Shown here piece after piece: positions 30,798 through 38,829 of a stretch of 64,000 bases of DNA. The stretch is from Rhodanobacteraceae bacterium ZG21-1. Its GTDB lineage: Bacteria > Pseudomonadota > Gammaproteobacteria > Xanthomonadales > Rhodanobacteraceae. The notes below the pieces were generated by a model, which saw nothing but the letters and a program-made list of their open reading frames with translations, searched no databases and was not told the DNA's origin. Both the position numbers and the translations under genes were made by a program. Where the stretch lies: NCBI GenBank assembly GCA_021390615.1, contig JAJEJU010000022.1, forward strand, positions 1 to 64,000. The letters run 5' to 3'. Every line of letters starts with the position of its first letter. Position 1 is the stretch's first letter.

Positions 30798-31890
30798 GCT
30801 TCCTGAAGTACAGCCAGGCCAGCAGCATCAGCACCAGCGCCGGCAGCAGGTTGGCGAAGATCGGCGGAATGCCGTACACGGTGCCGAAGCTGACGATGGC
30901 CTTCTGCAGGAAGTACCAGCCGATCGCGATCAGGATGCCGATGAACATGCGCTTGCCCAGGCCGCCCGAGCGCAGGCTGCCGAAGGCGAACGGCATCGCG
31001 CACAGCACCAGCGCCAGCACGTTCAGCGGATACAGCGCGCGGCCCCAGAACGCCACCGCGTACACGCCGGGCGATTCGCCCAGCGCGCGCATGTAGTCCA
31101 TGGTGCGGCTGAGGTCGCGCATCGACAGGTATTCCGGATGGATCATCGACTGCTCGAGCACTTCCGGATTCAGGCGCGAGTTCCAGTCCACGCTGGGCAG
31201 CACCGAACTGTGCACGCCGCTGTCGTCGAGGGTGCTGCGACGCACGTTCTGCAGGATCCACTTGCCGCCTTCGTGGCGCGCCGACTTCGCCTCGTCGAAG
31301 CGGGTCAGCTGGCCGTCCTCGGTGAGGCTGAAGATGTGCACGTCGAACATCTGCAGCACCTGCTTGCCGTGCTCGAACAGCACCACCACTTTCTGCGCAT
31401 TGATCACGTCGTGGCCGTCGCGCGCCCAGTAGCCGCTGCTGGTGTTGCTGCCGAGGTCCTTGGCCTTGGCCTGCGCGGTCATCTCCTCGCCGCGCTGGTC
31501 GCCCCACGGCGCGATGGTCTCGCCCATCAGCACCACGCCCGCGGTCAGCACCGCGACCAGCCCCACCACCGAGACGGCGATGCGCAGCTTGGACATGCCG
31601 GCCGCACGCAACGCGGTCAGCTCGGCGCTGGCGGCCAGGCCGCCGAGGCCGGTGAGGCCGCCGATCAGCGCGGCGATGCCGAACCACTCGTACAGGCGGC
31701 GCGGCATGGTCACCATCAGGTAGGCGATCTCGAAGCTGAGCTTGGCGTCCTTGCCGACCACGCTCGGCGGCGGCTTGACCAGGAACAGCAGCGACTCGAA
31801 GCCGACGATGACCAGCCACGCCATCATGATCGCGCTGAGCACGGTGAGCGCGACCAGCCGGTCGGTGCGCTTGATCTGCAGGAAACTCAT
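30790..31890 (-). CDS. lptG: LPS export permease LptG
   Basis: A 366-residue inner-membrane component of the LptB2FG lipopolysaccharide exporter. Six membrane helices: three near the N terminus (from MSFLQIKRTDRLVALTVLSA), a large periplasmic beta-jellyroll domain at about 120-265, and three C-terminal helices (VAFWGRALYPLNVLALVLCAMPFAFG). It follows lptF by 10 bases. The C terminus overlaps a PIN-domain gene. Confidence 0.95.
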   Translation of the reverse strand: MSFLQIKRTDRLVALTVLSAIMMAWLVIVGFESLLFLVKPPPSVVGKDAKLSFEIAYLMVTMPRRLYEWFGIAALIGGLTGLGGLAASAELTALRAAGMSKLRIAVSVVGLVAVLTAGVVLMGETIAPWGDQRGEEMTAQAKAKDLGSNTSSGYWARDGHDVINAQKVVVLFEHGKQVLQMFDVHIFSLTEDGQLTRFDEAKSARHEGGKWILQNVRRSTLDDSGVHSSVLPSVDWNSRLNPEVLEQSMIHPEYLSMRDLSRTMDYMRALGESPGVYAVAFWGRALYPLNVLALVLCAMPFAFGSLRSGGLGKRMFIGILIAIGWYFLQKAIVSFGTVYGIPPIFANLLPALVLMLLAWLYFRKHG

Positions 31891-31900
31891 GGCGTCGCGC

Positions 31901-33022
31901 TCATGCGGCGGCGGCCTTGGCGGGGGTCTTCGCGCGCTGCCGGCGCGGCATGTACTGGCTGCGCAGCATCCATGCGGCCAGCGCCAGGGTCAGCCCGTGC
32001 AGCAGCCACATCGGCGTGGAGTGATGCCAGTGCCCCTTCTCGATCTGGCCGCGGAAGATGCCCAGCAAGGTGGTGTAGAGGAAGTAGCCGAGCACGGCCA
32101 GCAGGATGCGTCCGAAGCGCGGCTCGCGTGGGCTCTGCCGCGACAGCGGCAAGGCCAGCAGCATCAGCACCAGGGTGGTCACCGGCGAGGCGATGCGCCA
32201 GGCCAGCTCGGCCTGCGAGGACGGATCGGTGGCGCGCATCAGGGCGAAGGTGCCGAGGTTGTGCACGGCGTCGTCGCTGTCGTCGGAATCCACGTCCGAG
32301 ATCGAGGCGTCGTTCTGCTCGTAGCGCATCTTGCGCCAGTTGTCGGCGCCGATCGGCACCTCGTACTGCCAGCCGTCGCGCAGGGCGAGGAAGCGGCCGT
32401 TGCCGTCGCTCTCCTGATAGAGGTGCCCGTTGCTGCCGGAGATCATCTTGACCCGATGGGTGCCGTCCGGCGCGACCCGCTCGGTGGCGATGAAGGTGCG
32501 GCCCAGCGTGGTGCCGTCGCGGCTGAGCGTGTCGGTGAAAATGATGCCGCCCTTGCCCGGCAGCTCGGTGAAGTGGCCTGCGTTGAGGCCGGCCGCCACC
32601 ACCGAGCGGTTGGCCTCGTCGACCATCGAGTCCGAGGTGCCGGAAGCCAGCGGCCCCAGCCACAGCGAGACCACGCTGACCATCAGCACCAGCCCCACGG
32701 TGAGCATCGCGGCTGGCCGCAGCAAGCCGGACAGGCCGAGCCCGGAAGAGGCCAGCACGTGCATTTCGCTCTCGCGGTACATGCGCCCCAGCGCCTGCAT
32801 CACGCCCAGGAAGCAGGCCAGCGGCAGCAGACCGGACAGGCCGTCGACCATGCGCAGTCCCAGCACCGGGAACATCACGCTGGCCGGAAAGCTGCCGTTC
32901 GCCACCTGCTGGATGACGCGCGCGAACATGCCGCCGGACAGGATCACCATCAGGATGATCGCGACGGCTGCCACGGTCTGGGTCAGTTCGCGCAAGAAAT
33001 AGCGGTCGAGGATGCTCAGCAT
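31901..33022 (-). CDS. lptF: LPS export permease LptF
   Basis: A 373-residue partner of LptG in LPS extraction from the inner membrane. The N terminus LSILDRYFLRELTQT, the GGMFARVIQQ loop, LFxLMxxLG-type coupling helix (FLGVMQALGRMYRESEMHVLASSGLG) and periplasmic jellyroll are typical. Start ATG 33022 gives the family length; a longer frame upstream is not supported. It is divergent from pepA, 96 bases between starts, the same arrangement as in E. coli. Confidence 0.95.
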   Translation of the reverse strand: MLSILDRYFLRELTQTVAAVAIILMVILSGGMFARVIQQVANGSFPASVMFPVLGLRMVDGLSGLLPLACFLGVMQALGRMYRESEMHVLASSGLGLSGLLRPAAMLTVGLVLMVSVVSLWLGPLASGTSDSMVDEANRSVVAAGLNAGHFTELPGKGGIIFTDTLSRDGTTLGRTFIATERVAPDGTHRVKMISGSNGHLYQESDGNGRFLALRDGWQYEVPIGADNWRKMRYEQNDASISDVDSDDSDDAVHNLGTFALMRATDPSSQAELAWRIASPVTTLVLMLLALPLSRQSPREPRFGRILLAVLGYFLYTTLLGIFRGQIEKGHWHHSTPMWLLHGLTLALAAWMLRSQYMPRRQRAKTPAKAAAA

Positions 33023-33118
33023 GCGATAAGATGGAAAGTCCGATGTCGCGCCGCAACCGGCCGGCAAACCCCGATTCTAGCCTGTCCGGCGTCGGCCGGG
33101 CTCCCAGGACGATACGCG

Positions 33119-34612
33119 ATGACGCTTCAGTTCAGCCTGATCTCCACCGCCCCCGAAACCGTCGATACCGCCTGCGTAGTGGTGGGACTGTACGAGGGCG
33201 GCGTGTTCACCAGCGCCGCCGCGCGCGTCGACGGTGCCGCCGGCGGGGCGATCAAGCGCCAGGTGGAGAGCGGCGACATCACCGGCAAGTCGGGTGCATG
33301 CACGGTATTGTTCGCACCCGCCGGCGTCGCTGCGCAGCGCGTGCTGGTGGTCGGCCTCGGCGCGCAGAAGTCGTTCGACGCCGCGCGCTTCCAGAAGGTC
33401 AGCCTGGAGGCGATCCGCGCACTGGGCCGCCTGCCGGTCGATCGCGCGGTGTCCTATCTGACCGAGGTCGAGGTGCCGGGCCGCGATGCCGCCTGGCGCG
33501 CGCGCACCGCCGTGCTGGCGGCGGACCACGCAAGTTACCGCTACACCGCCACCTTCAAGCCGCGCGACAAGAGCGCGCAGCCCGAGCTGAGCTCGCTCGG
33601 CTTCGCCGACGGCGGCAACGCACAGAGCGGCCTGCAGCAGGCGGTCGCGATCGCCGAAGGCGTGCGCTTCGCGCGCGAGCTGGCCAACCTGCCGCCGAAC
33701 ATCTGCACGCCGGCCTACATCGCCGCGCAGGCGCAGGCCTTCGCCGAAGCGTACGACGGCGTGACCTGCCGCGTACTGGACGACGTCGAGATGGAGCAGC
33801 TCGGCTTCGGCTCGCTGCTCGCCGTCGGCCGCGGCTCGGCCAACCGGCCCAAGCTGGTGGCGCTCGAATACCGCGGCGGCAAGGAGGGCGAGAAGCCCTA
33901 TGCCCTGGTCGGCAAGGGCGTCACCTTCGACACCGGCGGCATCAGCCTGAAGCCCGGCCCCGGCATGGAAGAGATGAAGTTCGACATGGGCGGCGCGGCC
34001 GGCGTGCTCGGCGCCTTCATCGCCACGGTGAAGATGGCCCTGCCGCTCAACCTGGTATGCGTGGTGCCGGCGGTGGAAAACATGCCCGACGGCAACAGCT
34101 ACCGCCCGGGCGACGTGCTGACCAGCCTGTCGGGCCTCACCATCGAAGTGCTGAACACCGACGCCGAAGGCCGCCTGATCCTGTGCGACGCGCTGACCTG
34201 GACCCTGCAGAACTACCAGCCGCAGGCGACCGTCGACGCCGCCACCCTGACCGGTGCCTGCGTGATCGCGCTGGGCAAGCACGCCTCCGGCCTGATGAGC
34301 CGACACGACGACCTCGCCGCCGAACTGCTCGCCGCCGGCGAGCATAGCCTCGACCGCGCCTGGCGCCTGCCGCTGTGGGACGACTACCAGGTGCAGCTCG
34401 AATCGGGCTTCGCCGACGTCGCCAACATCGGCGGCAAGAATGCCGGCGCGATCACCGCCGGCTGCTTCCTGGCCCGCTTCACCGAAGGCCAGCGCTGGGC
34501 GCATCTCGACGTCGCCGGCACCGCCTGGGACGAAGGCCGTAAAGGCCTGGCCACCGGCCGCCCGGTGCCGCTGCTGGCGCAGTGGCTGATCGACCGGACG
34601 GAAAAGGCTTGA
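33119..34612 (+). CDS. pepA: Leucyl aminopeptidase (M17)
   Basis: A 497-residue two-metal aminopeptidase. The M17 signature NTDAEGRLIL is present, with metal ligands in GKGVTFDTGGISLKPG (Lys, Asp), MKFDMGGAAGV (Asp) and the NTDAEGRL Asp/Glu; the active-site Arg is in the same motif. E. coli PepA also binds DNA at cer and carAB. ATG 33119 gives the family N terminus. It is followed by holC 82 bases downstream and divergent from lptFG, a conserved gammaproteobacterial arrangement. Confidence 0.97.
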   Translation: MTLQFSLISTAPETVDTACVVVGLYEGGVFTSAAARVDGAAGGAIKRQVESGDITGKSGACTVLFAPAGVAAQRVLVVGLGAQKSFDAARFQKVSLEAIRALGRLPVDRAVSYLTEVEVPGRDAAWRARTAVLAADHASYRYTATFKPRDKSAQPELSSLGFADGGNAQSGLQQAVAIAEGVRFARELANLPPNICTPAYIAAQAQAFAEAYDGVTCRVLDDVEMEQLGFGSLLAVGRGSANRPKLVALEYRGGKEGEKPYALVGKGVTFDTGGISLKPGPGMEEMKFDMGGAAGVLGAFIATVKMALPLNLVCVVPAVENMPDGNSYRPGDVLTSLSGLTIEVLNTDAEGRLILCDALTWTLQNYQPQATVDAATLTGACVIALGKHASGLMSRHDDLAAELLAAGEHSLDRAWRLPLWDDYQVQLESGFADVANIGGKNAGAITAGCFLARFTEGQRWAHLDVAGTAWDEGRKGLATGRPVPLLAQWLIDRTEKA

Positions 34613-34618
34613 GGCAAA

Positions 34619-34666
34619 GCGAGAAATCTCGGCGCAGCCTCTACGGTGCAGCCGCAGGTTTCTCGC
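34619..34666. other. Inverted repeat between pepA and holC
   Basis: Perfect 8-base arms GCGAGAAA and TTTCTCGC separated by 32 bases, starting just after the pepA stop. There is no following T tract, so an intrinsic terminator is not established; a transcript stem or a protein site are alternatives. Confidence 0.35.
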
Positions 34667-34694
34667 CTTACGCATCCCACGATCCGATCTCGCC

Positions 34695-35117
34695 ATGCCA
34701 CGCGCCGACTTCTACCTGATCGACAAGCCGCGCTTCCGCGAGCAGCCGCTGCTGCTGGTGTGCGAGCTGGCCAAGCGGGCCTATGCGGCGCAACAGCCGA
34801 CGCTGATCCTCACGCGGGATTTCGCCCAGGCCGAGGCGCTGGACGATCTGCTGTGGTCGTTCGACGAAGACGCCTTCCTGCCGCACCAGCTGGCCGGCGA
34901 CGAGGACGACGAGCACACCGCGATCCTGATCGTGCCGCCCGGCATCGAGACGCCGGACCGGCCGCTGCTGATCAATCTGCGCGACAGCTGCCCCGCCGGC
35001 CGCTACGAGCGGGTGCTGGAAGTGGTGGCCGCCGAAAGTAGCGAGCGCGAAGGCTCGCGCACGCGCTGGAAGCAATACCAGCAGCGCGGCTTCGAGGTGA
35101 ACAAGTTCGACATGTAG
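34695..35117 (+). CDS. holC: DNA polymerase III chi subunit
   Basis: A 140-residue component of the replication clamp loader; chi links the psi subunit to SSB. It shows the family pattern ADFYLID near the N terminus, LVCELAKRAYAAQQPTLILTRDFAQAEALDDLLWSF, FLPHQLAGD and the C-terminal RWKQYQQRGFEVNKFDM. Placement directly behind pepA is the usual one. Confidence 0.95.
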   Translation: MPRADFYLIDKPRFREQPLLLVCELAKRAYAAQQPTLILTRDFAQAEALDDLLWSFDEDAFLPHQLAGDEDDEHTAILIVPPGIETPDRPLLINLRDSCPAGRYERVLEVVAAESSEREGSRTRWKQYQQRGFEVNKFDM

Positions 35118-35129
35118 GGCGCCGTGCGC

Positions 35130-38100
35130 TCAGACCACCACCGCCTCGGCGCCTGCCGCCGACGCGAGCGCGCGGGCAAGCTGGGCACCGGTGAGCGGCT
35201 TGCGCAGGAAATTGTCCATCCCCGCTTCGCGCGCCCGCGCTTCCTCGTCGCCGCCCGAGCGCGCCGTCACCGCGATGATCGGCATCCGGCGCGCCCCGCC
35301 TTCGCCCTGCCGGATCAGCCGCGCGATCTGGAATCCATCCACGCCCGGCAGGTCCAGGTCCAGCAGCACCGCGTCGTAACGCTGCTGCGCCAGCTCCGCC
35401 AGCGCATTCAGACCGTTCAAGGCGTGCGTCACTCGATGACCTTGCTGCTCCAGCAGGCCGCGGATCACCGCCGCCACGATGCTGTCGTCCTCCACCAGCA
35501 GCAGTTCCAGCGTGCGCGTATCGCCCTCCTTCTCGCGTCCGCCCGGCATGGCCGGCGACGCTTCCACCACCGCCAGCGGCAGCCGCACGCAGAACGTGCT
35601 GCCCTGGCCCAGCCGCGACGCCAGCTCGATGCTGCCGCCCATCAGCCCCACCAGCTCCCTGCAGATCGCCAGACCCAGCCCACTGCCCGCGCGACGCTGC
35701 GGCCCGTCGTCCTGCTCGAAACGCTGGAACAAGCGCGTCTGGCTCGCTTCCGGAATGCCCGGGCCGGTGTCGCTCACACTGACTCGCAACTGTTCGTCTT
35801 CCCACTCCGCACGCAGCGTCACTCCACCATGCTCGGTGAACTTCAGCGCGTTGCTCACCAGGTTCAGCAGGATCTGCTTGATCCTCATCGCATCGCCCAT
35901 CAGCTGGCGCGGCACCGCCTCCGCCACATGCCACTCCAGCGCCAGGCCCTTGCCCTGCGCCCGCGCGCGCTCCAGCCTCACCACATCGTCGATCAGCCGC
36001 CGCGGCTCGAACGCCGCCGGCTCCAGCTCCAGCCGTCCCGACTCGATCCGCGCCAGGTCCAGCGCGTCGTTCAGCAGCTTCAGCAGCAGATCGCCCGAGC
36101 GCTGCACGGCCTCGGTGTATTCGTGCTGCACCGGCGTCAGCGGCGTTGCCAGCAGCAGTTCCGCCATGCCGATCACCCCGGTCATCGGCGTGCGGATCTC
36201 GTGGCTCAGCGTGGCCAGGAACTGCGTCTTCGCCGCGCTCGCCTGCTCGGCCATCACGCGCTTCTGCTCTGCCAGCTGGATCCGGTGCCGGCTCGCCAGG
36301 CGGCGCCTCCATGCCAGCAGCGCCGACCACACCAGCAGGCCCAGCAGCAGCGCATAACCCAGCCATGCCCACCATCTTGCCCATGGCGGCGCCTCCACCT
36401 GGACATGCAGCGGCTCGGTCAGCGTCACCCATGAACTGTTGGCGCCGGTAGCCATCACCTGCAGGCTGTAGTCGCCGGAACCGAGATTGGTGAATTCGCG
36501 ATCGCCGCGGCTGCCGGTATCCACCCACTGCTTGTCGAAGCCCTGCAGGAAGAAGCGATAGTGGTTCGCTTTCGGCTCGATATAGGAGAACAGGCGAGCT
36601 TCCACGCGCAACTCGCGATCCTTCCAGCCGAGCCTGATCGTGTCGCCGGGCGGCAAAGCGATGAAGTCGCCGTCGCGATTGCGCACGCTGGCACCGACGA
36701 TCGCCAGATTCGACGGCGGCGCCGGCCGATCGCTGATGCGCTCCGGGCTGAAGCCGACCACGCCACCCTGCGAAGGCGCATAGATCAAACCATCCACTGA
36801 GGCGGCGTTGCCGTTGAATTCGCCGTTCGCCAGCCCGTCCTGCAAACCGAACTGGTGGAAACTGCCCTTGGCGATATCGAAACGCCATAGCCCGGTCAGG
36901 GCGAACAACCACAACCCGCCATGCCCGTCCGGCTGCATGTCCTGCGCCACCAGCGAGGGCCATCCTTGCTGCGCGCCCACCAGTCGATCCTGTACCGCCC
37001 GATCGCCCTGCATGTGGTAATGCATCAGCTTGTCGGAATCGGTCGCCCAGAAACCCGCTGGATCGAACGCGATCGCACCCACAAATTTGTGCGGCATGCC
37101 GTCGACGAAGCGCATCTGGCCGCGCTGAGCATCCCAACGCAGCAATCCGCCGGGACTGACGTCCCACAGCACACCGTCGTGCACCTTCAGCTGACTCGGC
37201 ATCAGCGCGTCGTCGTTCGCCTCGGGCGTCATCGGCAGCAGCGACGCGGCCAGCGTGTCGGGCTGCACCGCGTACACGCCAATGTGGCCAACGGCGACGT
37301 AGATCCTGCCGTCCGTCCCCAGCGTCATGCACAACGGCGCCTTGTCGACGCCGCTGAGGCTGACCTTCTTCAGCTCGCCCGCGGCGTAGCGATAAAGCAC
37401 CCCACGCCGGATGATCCACAGGCCCTGTGGCGTCTCCAGCAGGCCGATCACCTCGTTTCCGAGATTGTCCAGGACATGCTCGACGTGACCGCTCAGCGGA
37501 TCGAGTTTCTCGACCGTACCGTCGCCGCCGACCCACAGCTTGCCGTCCATCGCCGGCGCCACGGAAGAGACCATGTTGCCACGCAGGCTGTCGGGATCGT
37601 CCGGAATGTGGGTGAAGCGGCTGAAGCTGTTCCAGCCTGGTGCAAGGTAAGCGATGCCACCGTCGCGCAGCGCGAACCACAGGCCGCCCTCGCGGTCGCC
37701 GAGCACCCGCCACACCCATCGACCGGGGAAGCCGCCGAGCATCCAGCGCTGCGAATGGATGCTGCGCAACTCGCCATGGCCGTCGTCCAGCAGCAGGCCT
37801 TTCAACGTGCCCATCCACAATTGTCCGTTGCGGTCACGCGTGCTGCTGAAAACATAGCCCGGTTGCATCGACGACACCGGCATCTGCCGCGCCACGCCGT
37901 CCGCATCGACGCGCAACAAGCCATCTCGTATGCCGATGCGCACGTCGGTGCCGCCGCCTTCGATACGCCAGATGGCAAATTGCTGTTGGATCCGGGCATC
38001 GGTGACCACGGGCACGCGGCTGATCCGACCGTCGGGCTGGCGCAGCCAGAGCTCGTGCTTGGTGCCGATCCATAGCTTGCCGTCCGCTTCGGCGAGCAGG

Positions 38101-38699
38101 GCGCGCATGTCCTTGAAGGCGTGATCCGGCGACGACGACAAGGGATTGGCGATGTGCTCGAAGCCCTTGGCACCGAGCTTCAGCCGGTCCAGCCCGGCGC
38201 CGGTACCTACCCACAGGCTGCCGTCAGGCCCTTGCGCCAGGGCCCACACATTGTTGTTGCTCAGGCTGGCCGGATCGCCGTCGCTATGGGTATGGTGGAT
38301 GAAATGGCCGCTGGCCGGATCGTACTCGTCCAGTCCGTCGCCACCGGTGCCTATCCACAGCTTGCCGTTCTCGCCGGCCTGCAGTTGGGTGATGTCGTTG
38401 GTGCCGAGGGAATCAACATCACCGGCGTCGTTGCGGAACACCTTGAATTCCACGCCGTCGTAACGGGCCAGGCCGCCCATCACGCCGAACCAGAGGTAGC
38501 CGGAACGGTCCTGCTCGATGGCATTCACGACCGAACCCGGCAGGCCGTCCTCGAGGCCGTAACGGCGAAACTGCGGCGTGGCCAGCGGCAGGGTTTGCGC
38601 GCTGCGATCAGGCGCCGTCGAGATGATCGGCGGCGGCGCCATGGCGCCGGTTGCCGGGAAAGCCGCCAGCATTGCGCTCAGCAGATATGCCGCCACCAT
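35130..38699 (-). CDS. Beta-propeller hybrid sensor histidine kinase (copy A)
   Basis: A 1,189-residue two-component hybrid. A signal peptide is followed by two seven-bladed propellers made of Reg_prop repeats (GYLWFGVMGGLARYDG, GKLWIGTGGDGLDEYD and many more) to about 680, a Y_Y_Y domain (YRFFLQGFDKQWVDTGSRGDREFTNL), one membrane helix near 800, HisKA (SHEIRTPMTGVIGMAE), HATPase (NLVSNALKFTEHGG, DTGPGI, GSGLGLAI) and a receiver (LLVEDD, LLDLDLPGVDG, RKPLTG). The periplasmic part probably senses a glycan or other polymer fragment. The kinase and receiver parts are nearly the same as those of copy B next to it. GGGGA lies nine bases before ATG 38699. Confidence 0.93.
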   Translation of the reverse strand: MVAAYLLSAMLAAFPATGAMAPPPIISTAPDRSAQTLPLATPQFRRYGLEDGLPGSVVNAIEQDRSGYLWFGVMGGLARYDGVEFKVFRNDAGDVDSLGTNDITQLQAGENGKLWIGTGGDGLDEYDPASGHFIHHTHSDGDPASLSNNNVWALAQGPDGSLWVGTGAGLDRLKLGAKGFEHIANPLSSSPDHAFKDMRALLAEADGKLWIGTKHELWLRQPDGRISRVPVVTDARIQQQFAIWRIEGGGTDVRIGIRDGLLRVDADGVARQMPVSSMQPGYVFSSTRDRNGQLWMGTLKGLLLDDGHGELRSIHSQRWMLGGFPGRWVWRVLGDREGGLWFALRDGGIAYLAPGWNSFSRFTHIPDDPDSLRGNMVSSVAPAMDGKLWVGGDGTVEKLDPLSGHVEHVLDNLGNEVIGLLETPQGLWIIRRGVLYRYAAGELKKVSLSGVDKAPLCMTLGTDGRIYVAVGHIGVYAVQPDTLAASLLPMTPEANDDALMPSQLKVHDGVLWDVSPGGLLRWDAQRGQMRFVDGMPHKFVGAIAFDPAGFWATDSDKLMHYHMQGDRAVQDRLVGAQQGWPSLVAQDMQPDGHGGLWLFALTGLWRFDIAKGSFHQFGLQDGLANGEFNGNAASVDGLIYAPSQGGVVGFSPERISDRPAPPSNLAIVGASVRNRDGDFIALPPGDTIRLGWKDRELRVEARLFSYIEPKANHYRFFLQGFDKQWVDTGSRGDREFTNLGSGDYSLQVMATGANSSWVTLTEPLHVQVEAPPWARWWAWLGYALLLGLLVWSALLAWRRRLASRHRIQLAEQKRVMAEQASAAKTQFLATLSHEIRTPMTGVIGMAELLLATPLTPVQHEYTEAVQRSGDLLLKLLNDALDLARIESGRLELEPAAFEPRRLIDDVVRLERARAQGKGLALEWHVAEAVPRQLMGDAMRIKQILLNLVSNALKFTEHGGVTLRAEWEDEQLRVSVSDTGPGIPEASQTRLFQRFEQDDGPQRRAGSGLGLAICRELVGLMGGSIELASRLGQGSTFCVRLPLAVVEASPAMPGGREKEGDTRTLELLLVEDDSIVAAVIRGLLEQQGHRVTHALNGLNALAELAQQRYDAVLLDLDLPGVDGFQIARLIRQGEGGARRMPIIAVTARSGGDEEARAREAGMDNFLRKPLTGAQLARALASAAGAEAVVV

Positions 38700-38718
38700 A
38701 TGTTCCGTTCCCCATGCG

Positions 38719-38735
38719 TTGCATCAACGATGCAA
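38719..38735. promoter_or_regulatory. Palindrome upstream of kinase copy A
   Basis: Perfect 6-base arms TTGCAT and ATGCAA around a 5-base centre, 20 bases before the start of copy A. It has the size of a dimeric regulator site in the leader. No matching site was noticed ahead of copy B. Confidence 0.35.
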
Positions 38736-38758
38736 TGGCTCCATGCCAGGCACGCCAC

Positions 38759-38790
38759 GATCCGTCGTACGGGAGACCGGCCGACGGATC
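38759..38790 (-). terminator. Hairpin between the two kinase genes
   Basis: Nine-base perfect arms GATCCGTCG and CGACGGATC with a 14-base loop, located between the stop of copy B (38830) and the start of copy A (38699). It could end transcription of copy B, but there is no U tract after it. Confidence 0.4.
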
Positions 38791-38829
38791 ATGCCAAATT
38801 CCGGCATGTTGGGCGAGTCACATGATCGT

